A stretch of 64,000 nt of DNA. Source: Symploca sp. SIO2C1 (lineage in GTDB: Bacteria > Cyanobacteriota > Cyanobacteriia > Cyanobacteriales > Coleofasciculaceae). Below are positions 17,900 to 27,195 of the stretch, one piece after another. Positions within the stretch are counted from its first letter, which is position 1; every line of letters begins with the position of its first letter. The stretch is from contig JAAHGL010000024.1 in the NCBI GenBank assembly GCA_010692635.1, positions 1 through 64,000 on the forward strand, in the 5' to 3' direction. The notes beneath the pieces are model-generated. The model was not told where the DNA came from and searched no databases. It saw nothing but the letters and a program-made list of their open reading frames with translations. The position numbers and the translations under genes are program-made.

Positions 17900-18901
17900 A
17901 TGAAAATAATTTTCTTCGGTACTCCCCAATTTGCTGTACCTTGTTTAAAGCGATTGCTAAACCATCCCGAATTTGAAGTTCTGGGTGTGGTCACCCAACC
18001 GGATAAGCGTCGAGGACGTGGCAATAAACTAACATTCTCACCAATAAAAGCAGTTGCTGTGGAGCATCAACTACCAGTCTGGCAACCACAACGAGTAAAA
18101 AAGGATGTCCAAACCCTTACTCAACTCAGACAAGCGATGGCAGATGTTTTTGTTGTTGTTGCTTATGGACAAATTCTCTCCCAAGAAATTCTGGATCTGC
18201 CGAAACTTGGCTGTGTGAATGTTCACGGTTCAATTTTGCCCAAATATCGAGGAGCTGCTCCTATCCAGTGGTGTTTCTATCGTGGGGAAATGGAAACTGG
18301 TATCACTACCATGCTCATGGATGAAGGAATGGACACTGGAGCAATGTTGCTGAAGGCTGATACACCAATTGGATTATGGGATAATGCCCAGCAATTGGCA
18401 GAAACTCTCACTAATCTGGGAGCCGATTTGTTGGTTGAAACGCTCCTGAAGCTGGAAAGCGGGGAAATTCAACCAATTCCTCAAGATGAATCCCAGGCAA
18501 CTTACGCGCCACTGATTCAAAAGTCCGATTATGGTTTAGATTGGTCAAGGACTGCTATTGATTTACATAATCAAGTCAGGGGATTTATCCCGAACTGTGT
18601 AGCGTCATTTCGGAATAAATCCTTGAAAATTATTGTAGCTGCTCCCCTTAATGCAAGTTACTTATCCCAGTTGTCCCTAAAGTTAAATATATCTGAGCCA
18701 GAATTGTCCTCTTTAGTAGACAATTCGGGTCATCCCGGAGAAATAATGAGCATTATCAAAGGAATTGGTCCGCTCGTGCAAACTGGCGAGGGTTTGTTGC
18801 TCTTGCAAGAAGTGCAACTGTCAGGTAAAAGGGTTCAGTCTGCTTGGGACTTTGTTAATGGGATGCGCTTGGTTGTAGGAGAGATTTTAGGAAATGGTTA
18901 A
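17900..18901 (+). CDS. fmt: Methionyl-tRNA formyltransferase
   Basis: This enzyme formylates initiator Met-tRNA with 10-formyl-tetrahydrofolate. The N-terminal formyltransferase fold starts [15 protein letters not shown]. The catalytic region [18 protein letters not shown] and [11 protein letters not shown] is intact. The C-terminal OB-like tRNA-binding domain (about 210-325) is present. At 333 residues the protein has normal length. It follows the WecA-type gene closely and may be co-transcribed. It converges on the DUF6464-like gene, overlapping it by four bases. Confidence 0.95.
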   Translation: MKIIFFGTPQFAVPCLKRLLNHPEFEVLGVVTQPDKRRGRGNKLTFSPIKAVAVEHQLPVWQPQRVKKDVQTLTQLRQAMADVFVVVAYGQILSQEILDLPKLGCVNVHGSILPKYRGAAPIQWCFYRGEMETGITTMLMDEGMDTGAMLLKADTPIGLWDNAQQLAETLTNLGADLLVETLLKLESGEIQPIPQDESQATYAPLIQKSDYGLDWSRTAIDLHNQVRGFIPNCVASFRNKSLKIIVAAPLNASYLSQLSLKLNISEPELSSLVDNSGHPGEIMSIIKGIGPLVQTGEGLLLLQEVQLSGKRVQSAWDFVNGMRLVVGEILGNG

Positions 18902-19269
18902 TTAGGAATTTCTGGAGCAGCAGGTTCATAGAAGCGGCAAGTATCACACGGCCCTTCTGGATTAACAGCGCAACGAATAAGTTCAGAGTGAGCATTAAAG
19001 TTGCAACTAGCATCACCCATTACCCAGCGTCCTTCAATGAGACTTTTCTCCTTTGGGCGTTTGGCAGCCTTAACGTAAAGTGCGATTTTATGTAATCGAT
19101 AGCCTTCTAACTTTAAGCGATAGCGGTGGCGGCGTTCTAAAATTGTATAGGTTTGACCTTGATAGTCGAGATAGTGACCTGGTTGGGGCATCCAATCGAG
19201 TTTGACATTTCCAAGGGTTTGACGCGGGTGCGTCAGAATAAGCTCTGTTGGTATAGAATCTGGCTCCAT
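18898..19269 (-). CDS. DUF6464-like cyanobacterial conserved protein
   Basis: This is a 123-residue soluble protein of unknown function. The C-terminal motif [20 protein letters not shown] with CDTCRFYE has four Cys residues that could bind zinc or an iron-sulfur centre (inference). The family assignment rests on recall of this cysteine pattern. The 3' end overlaps fmt on the other strand by four bases. Confidence 0.65.
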   Translation of the reverse strand: MEPDSIPTELILTHPRQTLGNVKLDWMPQPGHYLDYQGQTYTILERRHRYRLKLEGYRLHKIALYVKAAKRPKEKSLIEGRWVMGDASCNFNAHSELIRCAVNPEGPCDTCRFYEPAAPEIPN

Positions 19270-19507
19270 AGTATCAATGTAATACTGACTACATTTTGGA
19301 TAGTAGCGCGATCTCTGCCTTAGTGTATTTGACTTCAGATTGTCAATAGAATTACTAGAAGCAACAAGGTTTTTGCAGTTTGTCTAAAATTTAAATTCAG
19401 GAGCTCATTCAAGAGCGCCTGCCTACTTTCAAGTAAGGTATGCTGTCATTATGTCGCTTATGCACTAGAACCTGTGTAAGGACTGTACCATTCTTCTTTG
19501 CTTCACC

Positions 19508-20212
19508 ATGGTTATTGCTCAACCTCTAACCCCACAAACCCCTTCCCTAACGATCGCATGGGAGAAGCTACCGGATGATTATAAGTTACCTGATGATCCT
19601 GTGGATAATGTAAATCAACCTGCCCTTGCTGCTGCCCTCACAGATAGTTTGAATCAAGCAGGACTGATAGCAGATACCTCGTTTACCATGACTAACTATG
19701 GGATATGTGCAACGGTTAATGAGGAAATTGTGGTAAAAGCGCCTGACTGGGCTTATGTTGCTCAGATAACAGTCCCTAGAGCAGAGATTGAACGCAGTTA
19801 CACCCCCCATTTACAGGGTGATGTTCCAACCATTGTGATGGAATTCCTTTCGGAAACAGCAGGAGATGAATATTCCAGTAAACCTACTTATCCCCCAGGC
19901 AAATGGTTTTATTATGAAGCCGTATTGCAGGTGCCGTACTATGCAATTTTTGAGCCAACATCCGGGGACTTGGAAGTTTATGGGCTTCAGGAAGATGGTC
20001 ACTACTCCATTCAAATCATGGCAGAAAATGGGTTGTATTGGCTCGAATCCATGCAGCTATTCTTAGGAGTCTGGCAAGGCGAAAGGGAAAATCGGACAGG
20101 TTACTGGTTACGGTGGTGGGATGTAGAGGGAAATCTATTGCTATGGGGGATCGAGCGGGCGGAGCGGTTACGGGCACAACTCCGAGCAGCAGGAATAGAG
20201 CCTGAAGACTGA
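19508..20212 (+). CDS. Uma2 family protein (DUF820, restriction-endonuclease-like fold)
   Basis: This belongs to the large cyanobacterial Uma2 family, predicted PD-(D/E)XK nucleases of unknown target. The protein has 234 residues. Recognisable parts are VVKAPDWAYVAQI, TIVMEFLSE and the C-terminal YWLRWWDVEGNLL with AERLRAQLRAAGIEPE. It stands alone and the biological role is unknown. The family is often linked to mobile-element-rich genomes. Confidence 0.85.
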   Translation: MVIAQPLTPQTPSLTIAWEKLPDDYKLPDDPVDNVNQPALAAALTDSLNQAGLIADTSFTMTNYGICATVNEEIVVKAPDWAYVAQITVPRAEIERSYTPHLQGDVPTIVMEFLSETAGDEYSSKPTYPPGKWFYYEAVLQVPYYAIFEPTSGDLEVYGLQEDGHYSIQIMAENGLYWLESMQLFLGVWQGERENRTGYWLRWWDVEGNLLLWGIERAERLRAQLRAAGIEPED

Positions 20213-20234
20213 CAACTCTTTAAAGGTGTGGATG

Positions 20235-20267
20235 AGAAGTCGGACTTCTTGAAGAAGTCCGACTTCT
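20235..20267. terminator. 16-bp perfect hairpin between convergent genes
   Basis: AGAAGTCGGACTTCTT (20235-20250) and its exact complement at 20252-20267 are separated by one base. The arms are themselves internally palindromic. It lies between the convergent uma2 and nadB genes and could act as a bidirectional terminator, but no T run follows. Confidence 0.55.
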
Positions 20268-20318
20268 GAAGTATAAGCGATCGCACCCGCCTAAAAACCC
20301 CTTGCGTATCCTGAAAGC

Positions 20319-22103
20319 TTAACAATTCTGGGTGGTAGCTCCAGGGAATAAACTTTTCTCTGTTGTGGCTCTATTAAATTGCATTAAGTTACCATCGGCA
20401 GTCATCGGGCTGATTTCAGTAAGTTCAATTACTGGTGATTTATACCAATTCTCCCCTTGTACCAACGTATGGACTTGCCAATTGGGTGAAGTTTGCGGAT
20501 AATCACTACGGTAATGTCCTCCTCTGCTTTCTGTGCGCCAAGCAGCACTTTTGAGGATTAAGTAGGCAATATCAAGCAAATTGAGGGTTTCAGTACAAGT
20601 GCGGAGTTGCTGTTGAGCATTGTCTGAGGTTAATTGCACCGTTTGGTTAGGTGTTAGATTAAGCAAGTATTGAGTTACTTCTAAAGCTGCTAATTGACGA
20701 CGCCAAGAACTAACTTGGGCAATTGCAACTTCTAATGCTTCTTGGGAACGACAAATTCCTGCACTTTGCCACATTAGCTGAGGCAAATTTTGCCGTACTG
20801 AGGTAATCCACTCCATTTCTGTTTCCCAGTCTCCTGACTCAGTGATTACAGAAGGAGACTCTTCTGGTATCAAATTAGGTTCAATTTCCAGCCGAGACAG
20901 TTGAGCTGCAAAAACTACGCATTCTAATAGAGAGTTGCTCGCTAAACGATTGGCACCTTGAACTCCTGTACTGGCTGTTTCACCAATGGCATATAGTCCT
21001 TTAATGGAAGTTTCACTATGTACATCGCTAACGATTCCTCCCATCCAGTAATGAGCCGCAGGAGCCACTGGAATCGGTTTACTAAAAACATCAATACCCC
21101 AGTGTTGACAAACTTTGATGATATTGGGGAAACGGTGAGAAATTTGTTCAGGGGGAATGGGCTCCAAGTCTAAGTAGACACAGTATGGTTCTGGTGCTGT
21201 TTGCTGTAAGTGATTAAAAATTGCCCGACTAACTACATCTCTTGGTGCGAGTTCCCCATCAGAATGATAATTGAAAGCAAAGCGCTGTCCTTGGGAATCT
21301 ACTAAATGGGCGCCTTCTCCTCTAACTGCTTCACTAATCAGAAAGCGAGGTGCTCCTGCTTGGGTTAAAGCGGTGGGATGAAATTGGACAAACTCTAAAT
21401 CCCTTACTATCGCTCCCGCACGCCAAGCCAGTGCGACTCCGTCTCCGGTACTTACTGTGGGATTAGTGGTTTGGGAAAATACTTGACCACCACCACCAGT
21501 TGCTAAAATGACCGCAGATGCTTTTATCCAGCTAATTTGCCCTTGGGAAAGTATACTAATCCCCTGACAATGACCAGTTGAGTCATCAATCCACAAACTC
21601 AAAGCCAATGCTGGGGAAATTACTTGGATATTAGGACGCTGCAAGACTTGTTCGATGAGAGTATCGACGATTGCTCGCCCTGTAGTATCGGCAGAATGGA
21701 GGACACGGGGACGGGAGTGAGCCGCTTCTAGAGTCATGGCTAGCTTTTTTCCTTGGCGATCGAAAGCTACTCCCATTTCTACGAGAGACTCAATTGCAGC
21801 AGAGCCATTCTCGACTAAAAATTTTACTGCCTCCGGTTCGCAAAGACCCGCACCAGCTTTGATGGTATCAGCAAAATGTAACTCTGGTGTGTCTGTGGGG
21901 TCAATGGCAGCAGCAATCCCTCCTTGCGCCCAGCTACTTGAGCCAGTTTTGAGGGAATCTTTGGTAATTAAGCCCACTTGTAAATGAGTAGGTAAGCAGA
22001 GGGTGGCATAGAGTCCTGCTGCACCACTACCGATTACCAGGATATCGAACTGAGAAGGATGATGGGAAGGTTGTTTAGTCACTGGGCGATGCTCTCTTTT
22101 CAC
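20319..22103 (-). CDS. nadB: L-aspartate oxidase
   Basis: This FAD flavoprotein oxidises L-aspartate to iminoaspartate, the first step of de novo NAD synthesis. The dinucleotide-binding motif GSGAAGLYATL is near residue 27. SSWAQGGIAAA, EFVQFHPTAL and the active-site region GGIVSDVHSETSIKGLYA are present. The C-terminal helical domain carries RGGHYRSDYP. At 594 residues it is slightly longer than the typical 530-550. Its pathway partner nadA lies at 37.1 kb, not adjacent. Confidence 0.94.
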   Translation of the reverse strand: MKREHRPVTKQPSHHPSQFDILVIGSGAAGLYATLCLPTHLQVGLITKDSLKTGSSSWAQGGIAAAIDPTDTPELHFADTIKAGAGLCEPEAVKFLVENGSAAIESLVEMGVAFDRQGKKLAMTLEAAHSRPRVLHSADTTGRAIVDTLIEQVLQRPNIQVISPALALSLWIDDSTGHCQGISILSQGQISWIKASAVILATGGGGQVFSQTTNPTVSTGDGVALAWRAGAIVRDLEFVQFHPTALTQAGAPRFLISEAVRGEGAHLVDSQGQRFAFNYHSDGELAPRDVVSRAIFNHLQQTAPEPYCVYLDLEPIPPEQISHRFPNIIKVCQHWGIDVFSKPIPVAPAAHYWMGGIVSDVHSETSIKGLYAIGETASTGVQGANRLASNSLLECVVFAAQLSRLEIEPNLIPEESPSVITESGDWETEMEWITSVRQNLPQLMWQSAGICRSQEALEVAIAQVSSWRRQLAALEVTQYLLNLTPNQTVQLTSDNAQQQLRTCTETLNLLDIAYLILKSAAWRTESRGGHYRSDYPQTSPNWQVHTLVQGENWYKSPVIELTEISPMTADGNLMQFNRATTEKSLFPGATTQNC

Positions 22104-22174
22104 TGTTGTTTAAACAAAAATACGACTAGCTATTTCAAGATGGTGGAATCTTGAACAAAGATTGGTTGTTTCAA

Positions 22175-22218
22175 CCTTTACTTATCTGCTCTTGAGCCTT
22201 TACTTATCCACTCTTGAG
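22175..22218. repeat. 22-bp tandem duplication
   Basis: CCTTTACTTATCTGCTCTTG AG is followed directly by the same 22 bases with one change (CTGC to CCAC). It lies between nadB and the fusion methyltransferase gene. Confidence 0.8.
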
Positions 22219-22264
22219 CTGAAAAATCCTTTGAAAAAATAGTTGATATATAGAGCCATACCCG

Positions 22265-23953
22265 CTAGGTAATCGTACCGAAACAAGATTCTTTTAGACA
22301 AACCCCTTCAGTGATCTTTTGACCATCTATTTCTAATAGCGCATGTTTATAGTCTAAATGTAGGTCACTTTCCATCGTAGATGTATAGTTACGCAGCACA
22401 CTTGACCAGGCTCCAAAGGTCTTTTGCTCAAACTTTAGGTGGTAGGATTGAGCATTGATCTGGGTGTGGGCACTGGCTTGACGATGATAGGATGCGTCTC
22501 CATGAAGGATTTTTTTCTCTCCATCTTGAGGCAGATTGAGGAGCTTAAAGTAGTTATATTTCTCTTGTCCAAAGGTGGCATCAGCACTCCAAATAATGCC
22601 ATAGTTAGGAAAGAAGGCATGGACAAAATGGTAGCCCCAAAACTTGGGATAGCTACCCTCATAGATCTTGCAATATCCTACTGCAGTTTGAGTCTGGTTT
22701 CCCATGCGCACCGTTCCCAAAAGTTGAGGCTGGTGGATCACTGGATGACTTTCTTTCTCCGCTGGAACACCCCAAGAAAGCTGAGTGGCTACTTGAAAAT
22801 CAATCTCTAAATCAGTTTCAGCCAGACGAATTTTCCCGCTGCAATCGTCCTTAATAATCTGAATATGAGGTTCTGAACATTTGTTTTCAGAGGTGTTGAG
22901 CAGTTCTCTAGAATGTCCTTGAGTATCGCACCACCAAGCAGAGTAGTGTTGGAGTGTTTCAGTTTGAAAATATCGTAGGGCAACGAGAGAACCGTCTTCC
23001 AAGAAAAAGTGATACTGCTCACTGTATACGGGAGTGCGCACGGAAAAATAGGCATCAGGCACCTGAGTAGTTTTGGACTGACAAGGTTTGCGCGCTGTAA
23101 TTAAAGAACCACCAATATTAAGGCTCTCAAACAAGTTATGAATCGTTTGATAGAAGTGACTACGATGATTGTAAACATCCTCACCAAAGGTGCGAACGGA
23201 TTCATTTTTGGATTGAATAAAGTTTTGATAACGCTCTTTGACCCAAGATGTCCATCCCGTTGTTAGATCAATAAAACAAATGTCCGTAAATCCAGCCTGT
23301 TCAAAGTGATGGCGATAGACATCACGAGTCGGTACATAGGGAGCTTGAACCTCATCCCCAAGCTTCGCCTGGATATCTGGTGTCAGGGGAGCGTTAGCAA
23401 CATAGTCTTCAATGTAGATCTGCCCACCTTCCTTCAGGGAACGAAAACAGACATCTAATAAGGCTTGACGATCCTTAATGTGTAGAAAGCAAAGAAAGGA
23501 AATCACGCTGTCGAACGCATTGAGTTCTAGCGCATTTATCACCTGGGGGCTAAGAATACTACCTGTCAAATACTGGATCTTTTGATGCAAACCTACTCGT
23601 TCGGTTAGCTCTCGGGCAATATTGTTAAAGTCTTCTCTCAACTCCACACCCTGAATCTGGCATCCTGTTTTGTGACTGATATAGCGAGCTGGGCCACCCA
23701 CCCCACTACCAATGTCTAACACTTGGGACGTGGAATTTAACTGGAGTGTTTCGATGGCTCGATCACATGCTTTGCTTCCAAAGTAATGGTACTGCTCTAG
23801 GTGACCTAAGTCCAACAAATCTTCAATTTGCAAAACTCCAGTGGCTTTTCCCCGTTGTTCCAGTGCCTTGCGAATACTATAAATCCGCCAATCGTAAATC
23901 AAAGCCTCCTCTTCTGAGAGATGGTTTGGGCTTTGCGTTTGTGGTAGGGTCAT
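22265..23953 (-). CDS. Methyltransferase fused to a lipocalin/CrtC-like C-terminal domain
   Basis: Residues 1-280 are a class I SAM-dependent methyltransferase (VLDIGSGVGGPARYIS, acidic loop VELRED, SFLCFLHI). They resemble small-molecule N/C-methyltransferases of the cyclopropane-synthase or phosphoethanolamine type. Residues 290-562 form a second domain rich in W, Y, H and beta-strand-like segments (FWGYHFVHAFFPNYGIIWSA). This part resembles the tocopherol-cyclase/CrtC-like lipocalin superfamily, an assignment made from texture only. No signal peptide is seen. It is the last gene of a minus-strand block of enzymes. Its substrate is unknown. Confidence 0.7.
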   Translation of the reverse strand: MTLPQTQSPNHLSEEEALIYDWRIYSIRKALEQRGKATGVLQIEDLLDLGHLEQYHYFGSKACDRAIETLQLNSTSQVLDIGSGVGGPARYISHKTGCQIQGVELREDFNNIARELTERVGLHQKIQYLTGSILSPQVINALELNAFDSVISFLCFLHIKDRQALLDVCFRSLKEGGQIYIEDYVANAPLTPDIQAKLGDEVQAPYVPTRDVYRHHFEQAGFTDICFIDLTTGWTSWVKERYQNFIQSKNESVRTFGEDVYNHRSHFYQTIHNLFESLNIGGSLITARKPCQSKTTQVPDAYFSVRTPVYSEQYHFFLEDGSLVALRYFQTETLQHYSAWWCDTQGHSRELLNTSENKCSEPHIQIIKDDCSGKIRLAETDLEIDFQVATQLSWGVPAEKESHPVIHQPQLLGTVRMGNQTQTAVGYCKIYEGSYPKFWGYHFVHAFFPNYGIIWSADATFGQEKYNYFKLLNLPQDGEKKILHGDASYHRQASAHTQINAQSYHLKFEQKTFGAWSSVLRNYTSTMESDLHLDYKHALLEIDGQKITEGVCLKESCFGTIT

Positions 23954-24157
23954 AATTCGTAAGGAGTCTAGGGTAAAAATCAGACTTGGCTGTAGTCAGC
24001 GATTGGTTAACGGAACACTGTCTAGAGGAAAATACAGCTTAGGATGACGGCTTTTGCATTCGTTGGATGGGCTTGAGGGCTGTAATTTGAATGTCCTCTT
24101 TTTGGACAAGACTAGCTTATCTTACTCCCCCAGCTCCCCCAGCGATGGGATATTTTT

Positions 24158-24958
24158 TTATTTGGAAGCCTCTAACCCCATCTGCCGTTCCCACTTACTT
24201 TGGATTTCATCGTAGTTACTGTAGTAGGTTTGGGGGTCAAACCCTGGTAAGGGTTCATAGACATCAATTTCTTCCCACAGGGGAGTCAAGCTCTCTAGTT
24301 GTTCTATCGATTGCTCCACAATTTTTTCTGGTTTTAACCAGTATTTCTTTTCTTCAGCAGTGGCACAAGGTCTAAGTTTGTTTTCATTACCAGTGTCGGT
24401 GGTACTGACGTTGATAAATCGACCCCTAATTAGTCCTTGCCATTCTTCTGACTTGGCTAAATTTTTGATATAGTCCCGTAGGGTATCTTTGGCATAAGTG
24501 TAGGAACGCCAAAAGGGAATTTTGTATTTATCGGTAATGGAACCAAAGGCACACAGAGCAAGGCTGGTTTTGGAACCTCGGCGATGCTCTTGGCTCAGTT
24601 TCGCAATCAGGGGTTCGGCAACGTTGACAAAGGTATGATAGTTGGAAGAAAATATTTCATCATCAACCTCATCTTGAGTTGCTCCAACAGAGGCAATTTC
24701 ACACTCGCTTTCGTATTTAAATTTGCCTACGCCATGAATTAAGATTGTATCTGTAATTCCTTCTAGATTTAGTTGATTAACGGTTTCTTCTGTCGCTTGA
24801 GCGTCAAGGAGATCGACTTGGCAATTGAGAGCAGTAGTTTCCATTGGCGAGCGCGAAATAGCTACGCAAGTGGTATTTTCTTCTTGCAAAAAGTGCTCAA
24901 CAAAGCTGTTACCGACAGCGCCGCTAGCGCCAGTAACGATTACCAGATGAGAATTCAT
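24158..24958 (-). CDS. Short-chain dehydrogenase/reductase
   Basis: This is an NAD(P)-dependent oxidoreductase of 266 residues. The cofactor motif TGASGAVG lies at residues 9-16 and the active-site YTYAK (YxxxK) near residue 180, with a preceding Ser in CAFGSITD. The C-terminal tail (SLTPLWEEIDVYEPLPGFDP) is unusual and may shape the substrate pocket. The gene lies third from the 5' side of the methyltransferase in a co-directional block, which suggests it reduces or oxidises an intermediate of the same pathway (inference). Confidence 0.82.
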   Translation of the reverse strand: MNSHLVIVTGASGAVGNSFVEHFLQEENTTCVAISRSPMETTALNCQVDLLDAQATEETVNQLNLEGITDTILIHGVGKFKYESECEIASVGATQDEVDDEIFSSNYHTFVNVAEPLIAKLSQEHRRGSKTSLALCAFGSITDKYKIPFWRSYTYAKDTLRDYIKNLAKSEEWQGLIRGRFINVSTTDTGNENKLRPCATAEEKKYWLKPEKIVEQSIEQLESLTPLWEEIDVYEPLPGFDPQTYYSNYDEIQSKWERQMGLEASK

Positions 24959-25043
24959 AGTTTTTTTGTATTTACTTAAATTTGAGGTGCTGGGTTTTAT
25001 TCCTCAACCCAGCCTAAAAAGGTGACATGCTCTGAGGAATTGT

Positions 25044-25793
25044 TCAATTCTCAAGCAAAATTGCAGAAGCAATAAATGCTCCCCGCTCTGCCATTGTGTA
25101 CAAACCTACATGATGGGATATATCTTGGGGGTGAATAGCTGTTTTGGGTAGACCCAATTGAGTTACCATTTCTGGGGTCATGTCGAAAGTTGAGCAACCC
25201 TCAGTATATACGGCAATCTCTTTGAGAGTGGGAGTAAGGTCATGATTTCTGGCGGATACAATGGTGACAACGAAATCCATCACGCAGATATCGGTGCAGA
25301 TTCCTACTACTACTAAGGCTTCTAGTTTATTTTGATTGATCCATTTGAGTAAGGTGTTATTACCTGTATCTACCTCAATAGAACCGATAAAGCCATTGAT
25401 GCAGTCTTTTTCAATTAAGGTGGTGTTGGGATCTTTCTCTAACCATTTTAGTTGAGGAACTAGCTTTTCTTCCCCTGAGCCCTTCTCGCAATGGGTAGGA
25501 TAAGGTAGTTCTGGTTTACCTGGTTCGTGGGTATCTAGAAATGCCAAGATAGGCCAACCTTTAGCAGTAAATGCTTTAGCTAAACGGTTAGTTTCTGCCA
25601 CCATCGTCTCTATTTGTTCGTTGGGTTCTGTTGGCGCTAGGGCACCATAACCAATAGTGCAGAAGCCGTTAACTACATCGACAACAATTAAACCTGTCGG
25701 GCGATCGCCTACAGTATAGGGTTGAGGGTCAATGGGTAAAGCCGCTTCAATTGCTGCTAATGTTGTATCGGGAGTGGTTAGAGTAGTTACCAT
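25044..25793 (-). CDS. Isochorismatase-like cysteine hydrolase (nicotinamidase type)
   Basis: This cytoplasmic amidohydrolase has 249 residues. The Asp is in LIVVDVVNGFCTIG, followed by FLDTHEPGKPELPYPTHC (metal-site-like Asp/His) and the catalytic Cys in VVVGICTDICVMDFV. The pattern fits nicotinamidase-like members of the superfamily better than isochorismatase. Either nicotinamide salvage or hydrolysis of a pathway-specific amide is possible. It lies 85 bases upstream of the SDR gene in the same block. Confidence 0.8.
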   Translation of the reverse strand: MVTTLTTPDTTLAAIEAALPIDPQPYTVGDRPTGLIVVDVVNGFCTIGYGALAPTEPNEQIETMVAETNRLAKAFTAKGWPILAFLDTHEPGKPELPYPTHCEKGSGEEKLVPQLKWLEKDPNTTLIEKDCINGFIGSIEVDTGNNTLLKWINQNKLEALVVVGICTDICVMDFVVTIVSARNHDLTPTLKEIAVYTEGCSTFDMTPEMVTQLGLPKTAIHPQDISHHVGLYTMAERGAFIASAILLEN

Positions 25794-26006
25794 TGTTATT
25801 TTTAGGTGACTTTACTTCCTTTTTGCTAAGACGCATTGAAATTCTGATTCACAAATCCTATATCCTATGCTCCTCAATCTTTTTGTCGATATCAATATCA
25901 CAGTTTAAATGCAGAACAGTTTATCATGTCTAATAGAGAACAATCTCAATTACAATCCAAAGCCCTATGATAATACTTTATCTGAAAATCTCTCAAATCT
26001 AAGGAT

Positions 26007-27134
26007 TTATCGATCTACATAGAGATGTTGATATTGATGAAACCGTTGTCGTGCTTGCAAGAAATCCCAAGAAATACAGGCAATTTCTAGATGTCGATTA
26101 CCTGTAAAAGGTTGCCGCCCATGCATAATTCTAGAGTCATTCATCAGCAGCAGATCTCCCGGTTCGAGACTAAAGCAGTATTGGTAGATGGGATTTTTTA
26201 GATAGGAAAAGAAGGTTGTATAGGCTGCATAAAATTTTTCCATCTGGTCAAATGGTAGTTTCCAACTGTAGCTGTGAGAATTGGCAAAATTGATTCTTGT
26301 GACCTTTCCGGAGTTGTCCAATTCTAGGATAGGCTGAGTTCTACAATAAAAGTACTCCCATTTTGTGTAAACCTGCTTGAACTGGATGGGAGTTTGAGTT
26401 AAAAGCTCAAAATAGTCTGGATGTTGCTGACGAAAATCATTCACAACTCGAAAACCGTCTATTATCAGTGACTCCCCACCAGAGGCAGCATTTTCCAAAC
26501 AATACAAACTTGTGAGCAGAGGGGGAGTGTGCCAATAGGTATAGTCTGTATGAAAGCTCATCCCCTTTCCAGTCTCGGCTAAGTCTTTTCCTTCCTTTGT
26601 CGTCTTTGATGGTGCGAACAATCCGTAGTCACTGCTGTAGATTGGTCCAATGGATTCGAGCATTGGCTGCAAATCCTTAGATTCTATATTATGCAGTACT
26701 GTAAATCCTACGGTAAAAAGTTGATTGAGCCACAATTGAGGATCGGATACCAGAGCTTCCTGTAACCTGGATATATTTGCTTCTATCCAAGCTTTATCCC
26801 ACAGGATCTCATTGCTCTGGGAAGCAGATTCAGGCTGTTGATTGGTTCTACCCGGTTCTGATTCCTCATCATAAGCGTGACTCAGTAGCCAAGAGACTGG
26901 GAATCTACTGTGGTGAGGAGGATCTTCGTTCCAGGTAATCCTTAGTTCTCCATCTTCCTCTTCCCAGGATAATGGTTCTGGAGGTGAAGTGCGATCGCTA
27001 ATTTCATAGAGCTTTTGAAAAGAAGTTGGATGACTGCACTGGGGACATAAGCAATTATCTCGCAACCAGATGTAGTGGAAACGTTTGCCTGCGACTGTTA
27101 AAAAGCTCTGTTTGGTGATTACATTACTTGTCAT
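26007..27134 (-). CDS. Gamma-butyrobetaine/trimethyllysine hydroxylase-like 2-oxoglutarate dioxygenase
   Basis: This Fe(II)/2-oxoglutarate oxygenase of 375 residues has the BBOX/TMLH two-domain layout. The N-terminal DUF971-like zinc domain has Cys28, Cys30, Cys33 (RDNCLCPQC) and a His near residue 86. The catalytic TauD domain has the iron triad His195-x-Asp197 (MSFHTDYTYW) and His338 (RIMHGRQPFTG), with Arg347 as the probable 2-oxoglutarate anchor. A strong GGAGG ribosome site precedes the ATG. In this context it probably hydroxylates an amino-acid-like or betaine-like intermediate (inference). Confidence 0.85.
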   Translation of the reverse strand: MTSNVITKQSFLTVAGKRFHYIWLRDNCLCPQCSHPTSFQKLYEISDRTSPPEPLSWEEEDGELRITWNEDPPHHSRFPVSWLLSHAYDEESEPGRTNQQPESASQSNEILWDKAWIEANISRLQEALVSDPQLWLNQLFTVGFTVLHNIESKDLQPMLESIGPIYSSDYGLFAPSKTTKEGKDLAETGKGMSFHTDYTYWHTPPLLTSLYCLENAASGGESLIIDGFRVVNDFRQQHPDYFELLTQTPIQFKQVYTKWEYFYCRTQPILELDNSGKVTRINFANSHSYSWKLPFDQMEKFYAAYTTFFSYLKNPIYQYCFSLEPGDLLLMNDSRIMHGRQPFTGNRHLEIACISWDFLQARQRFHQYQHLYVDR

Positions 27135-27195
27135 TAAAACCTCCTGATTATTCTTTGGTGCAATACAGTGTAAGATTTACAACTAGCAGAAAATT

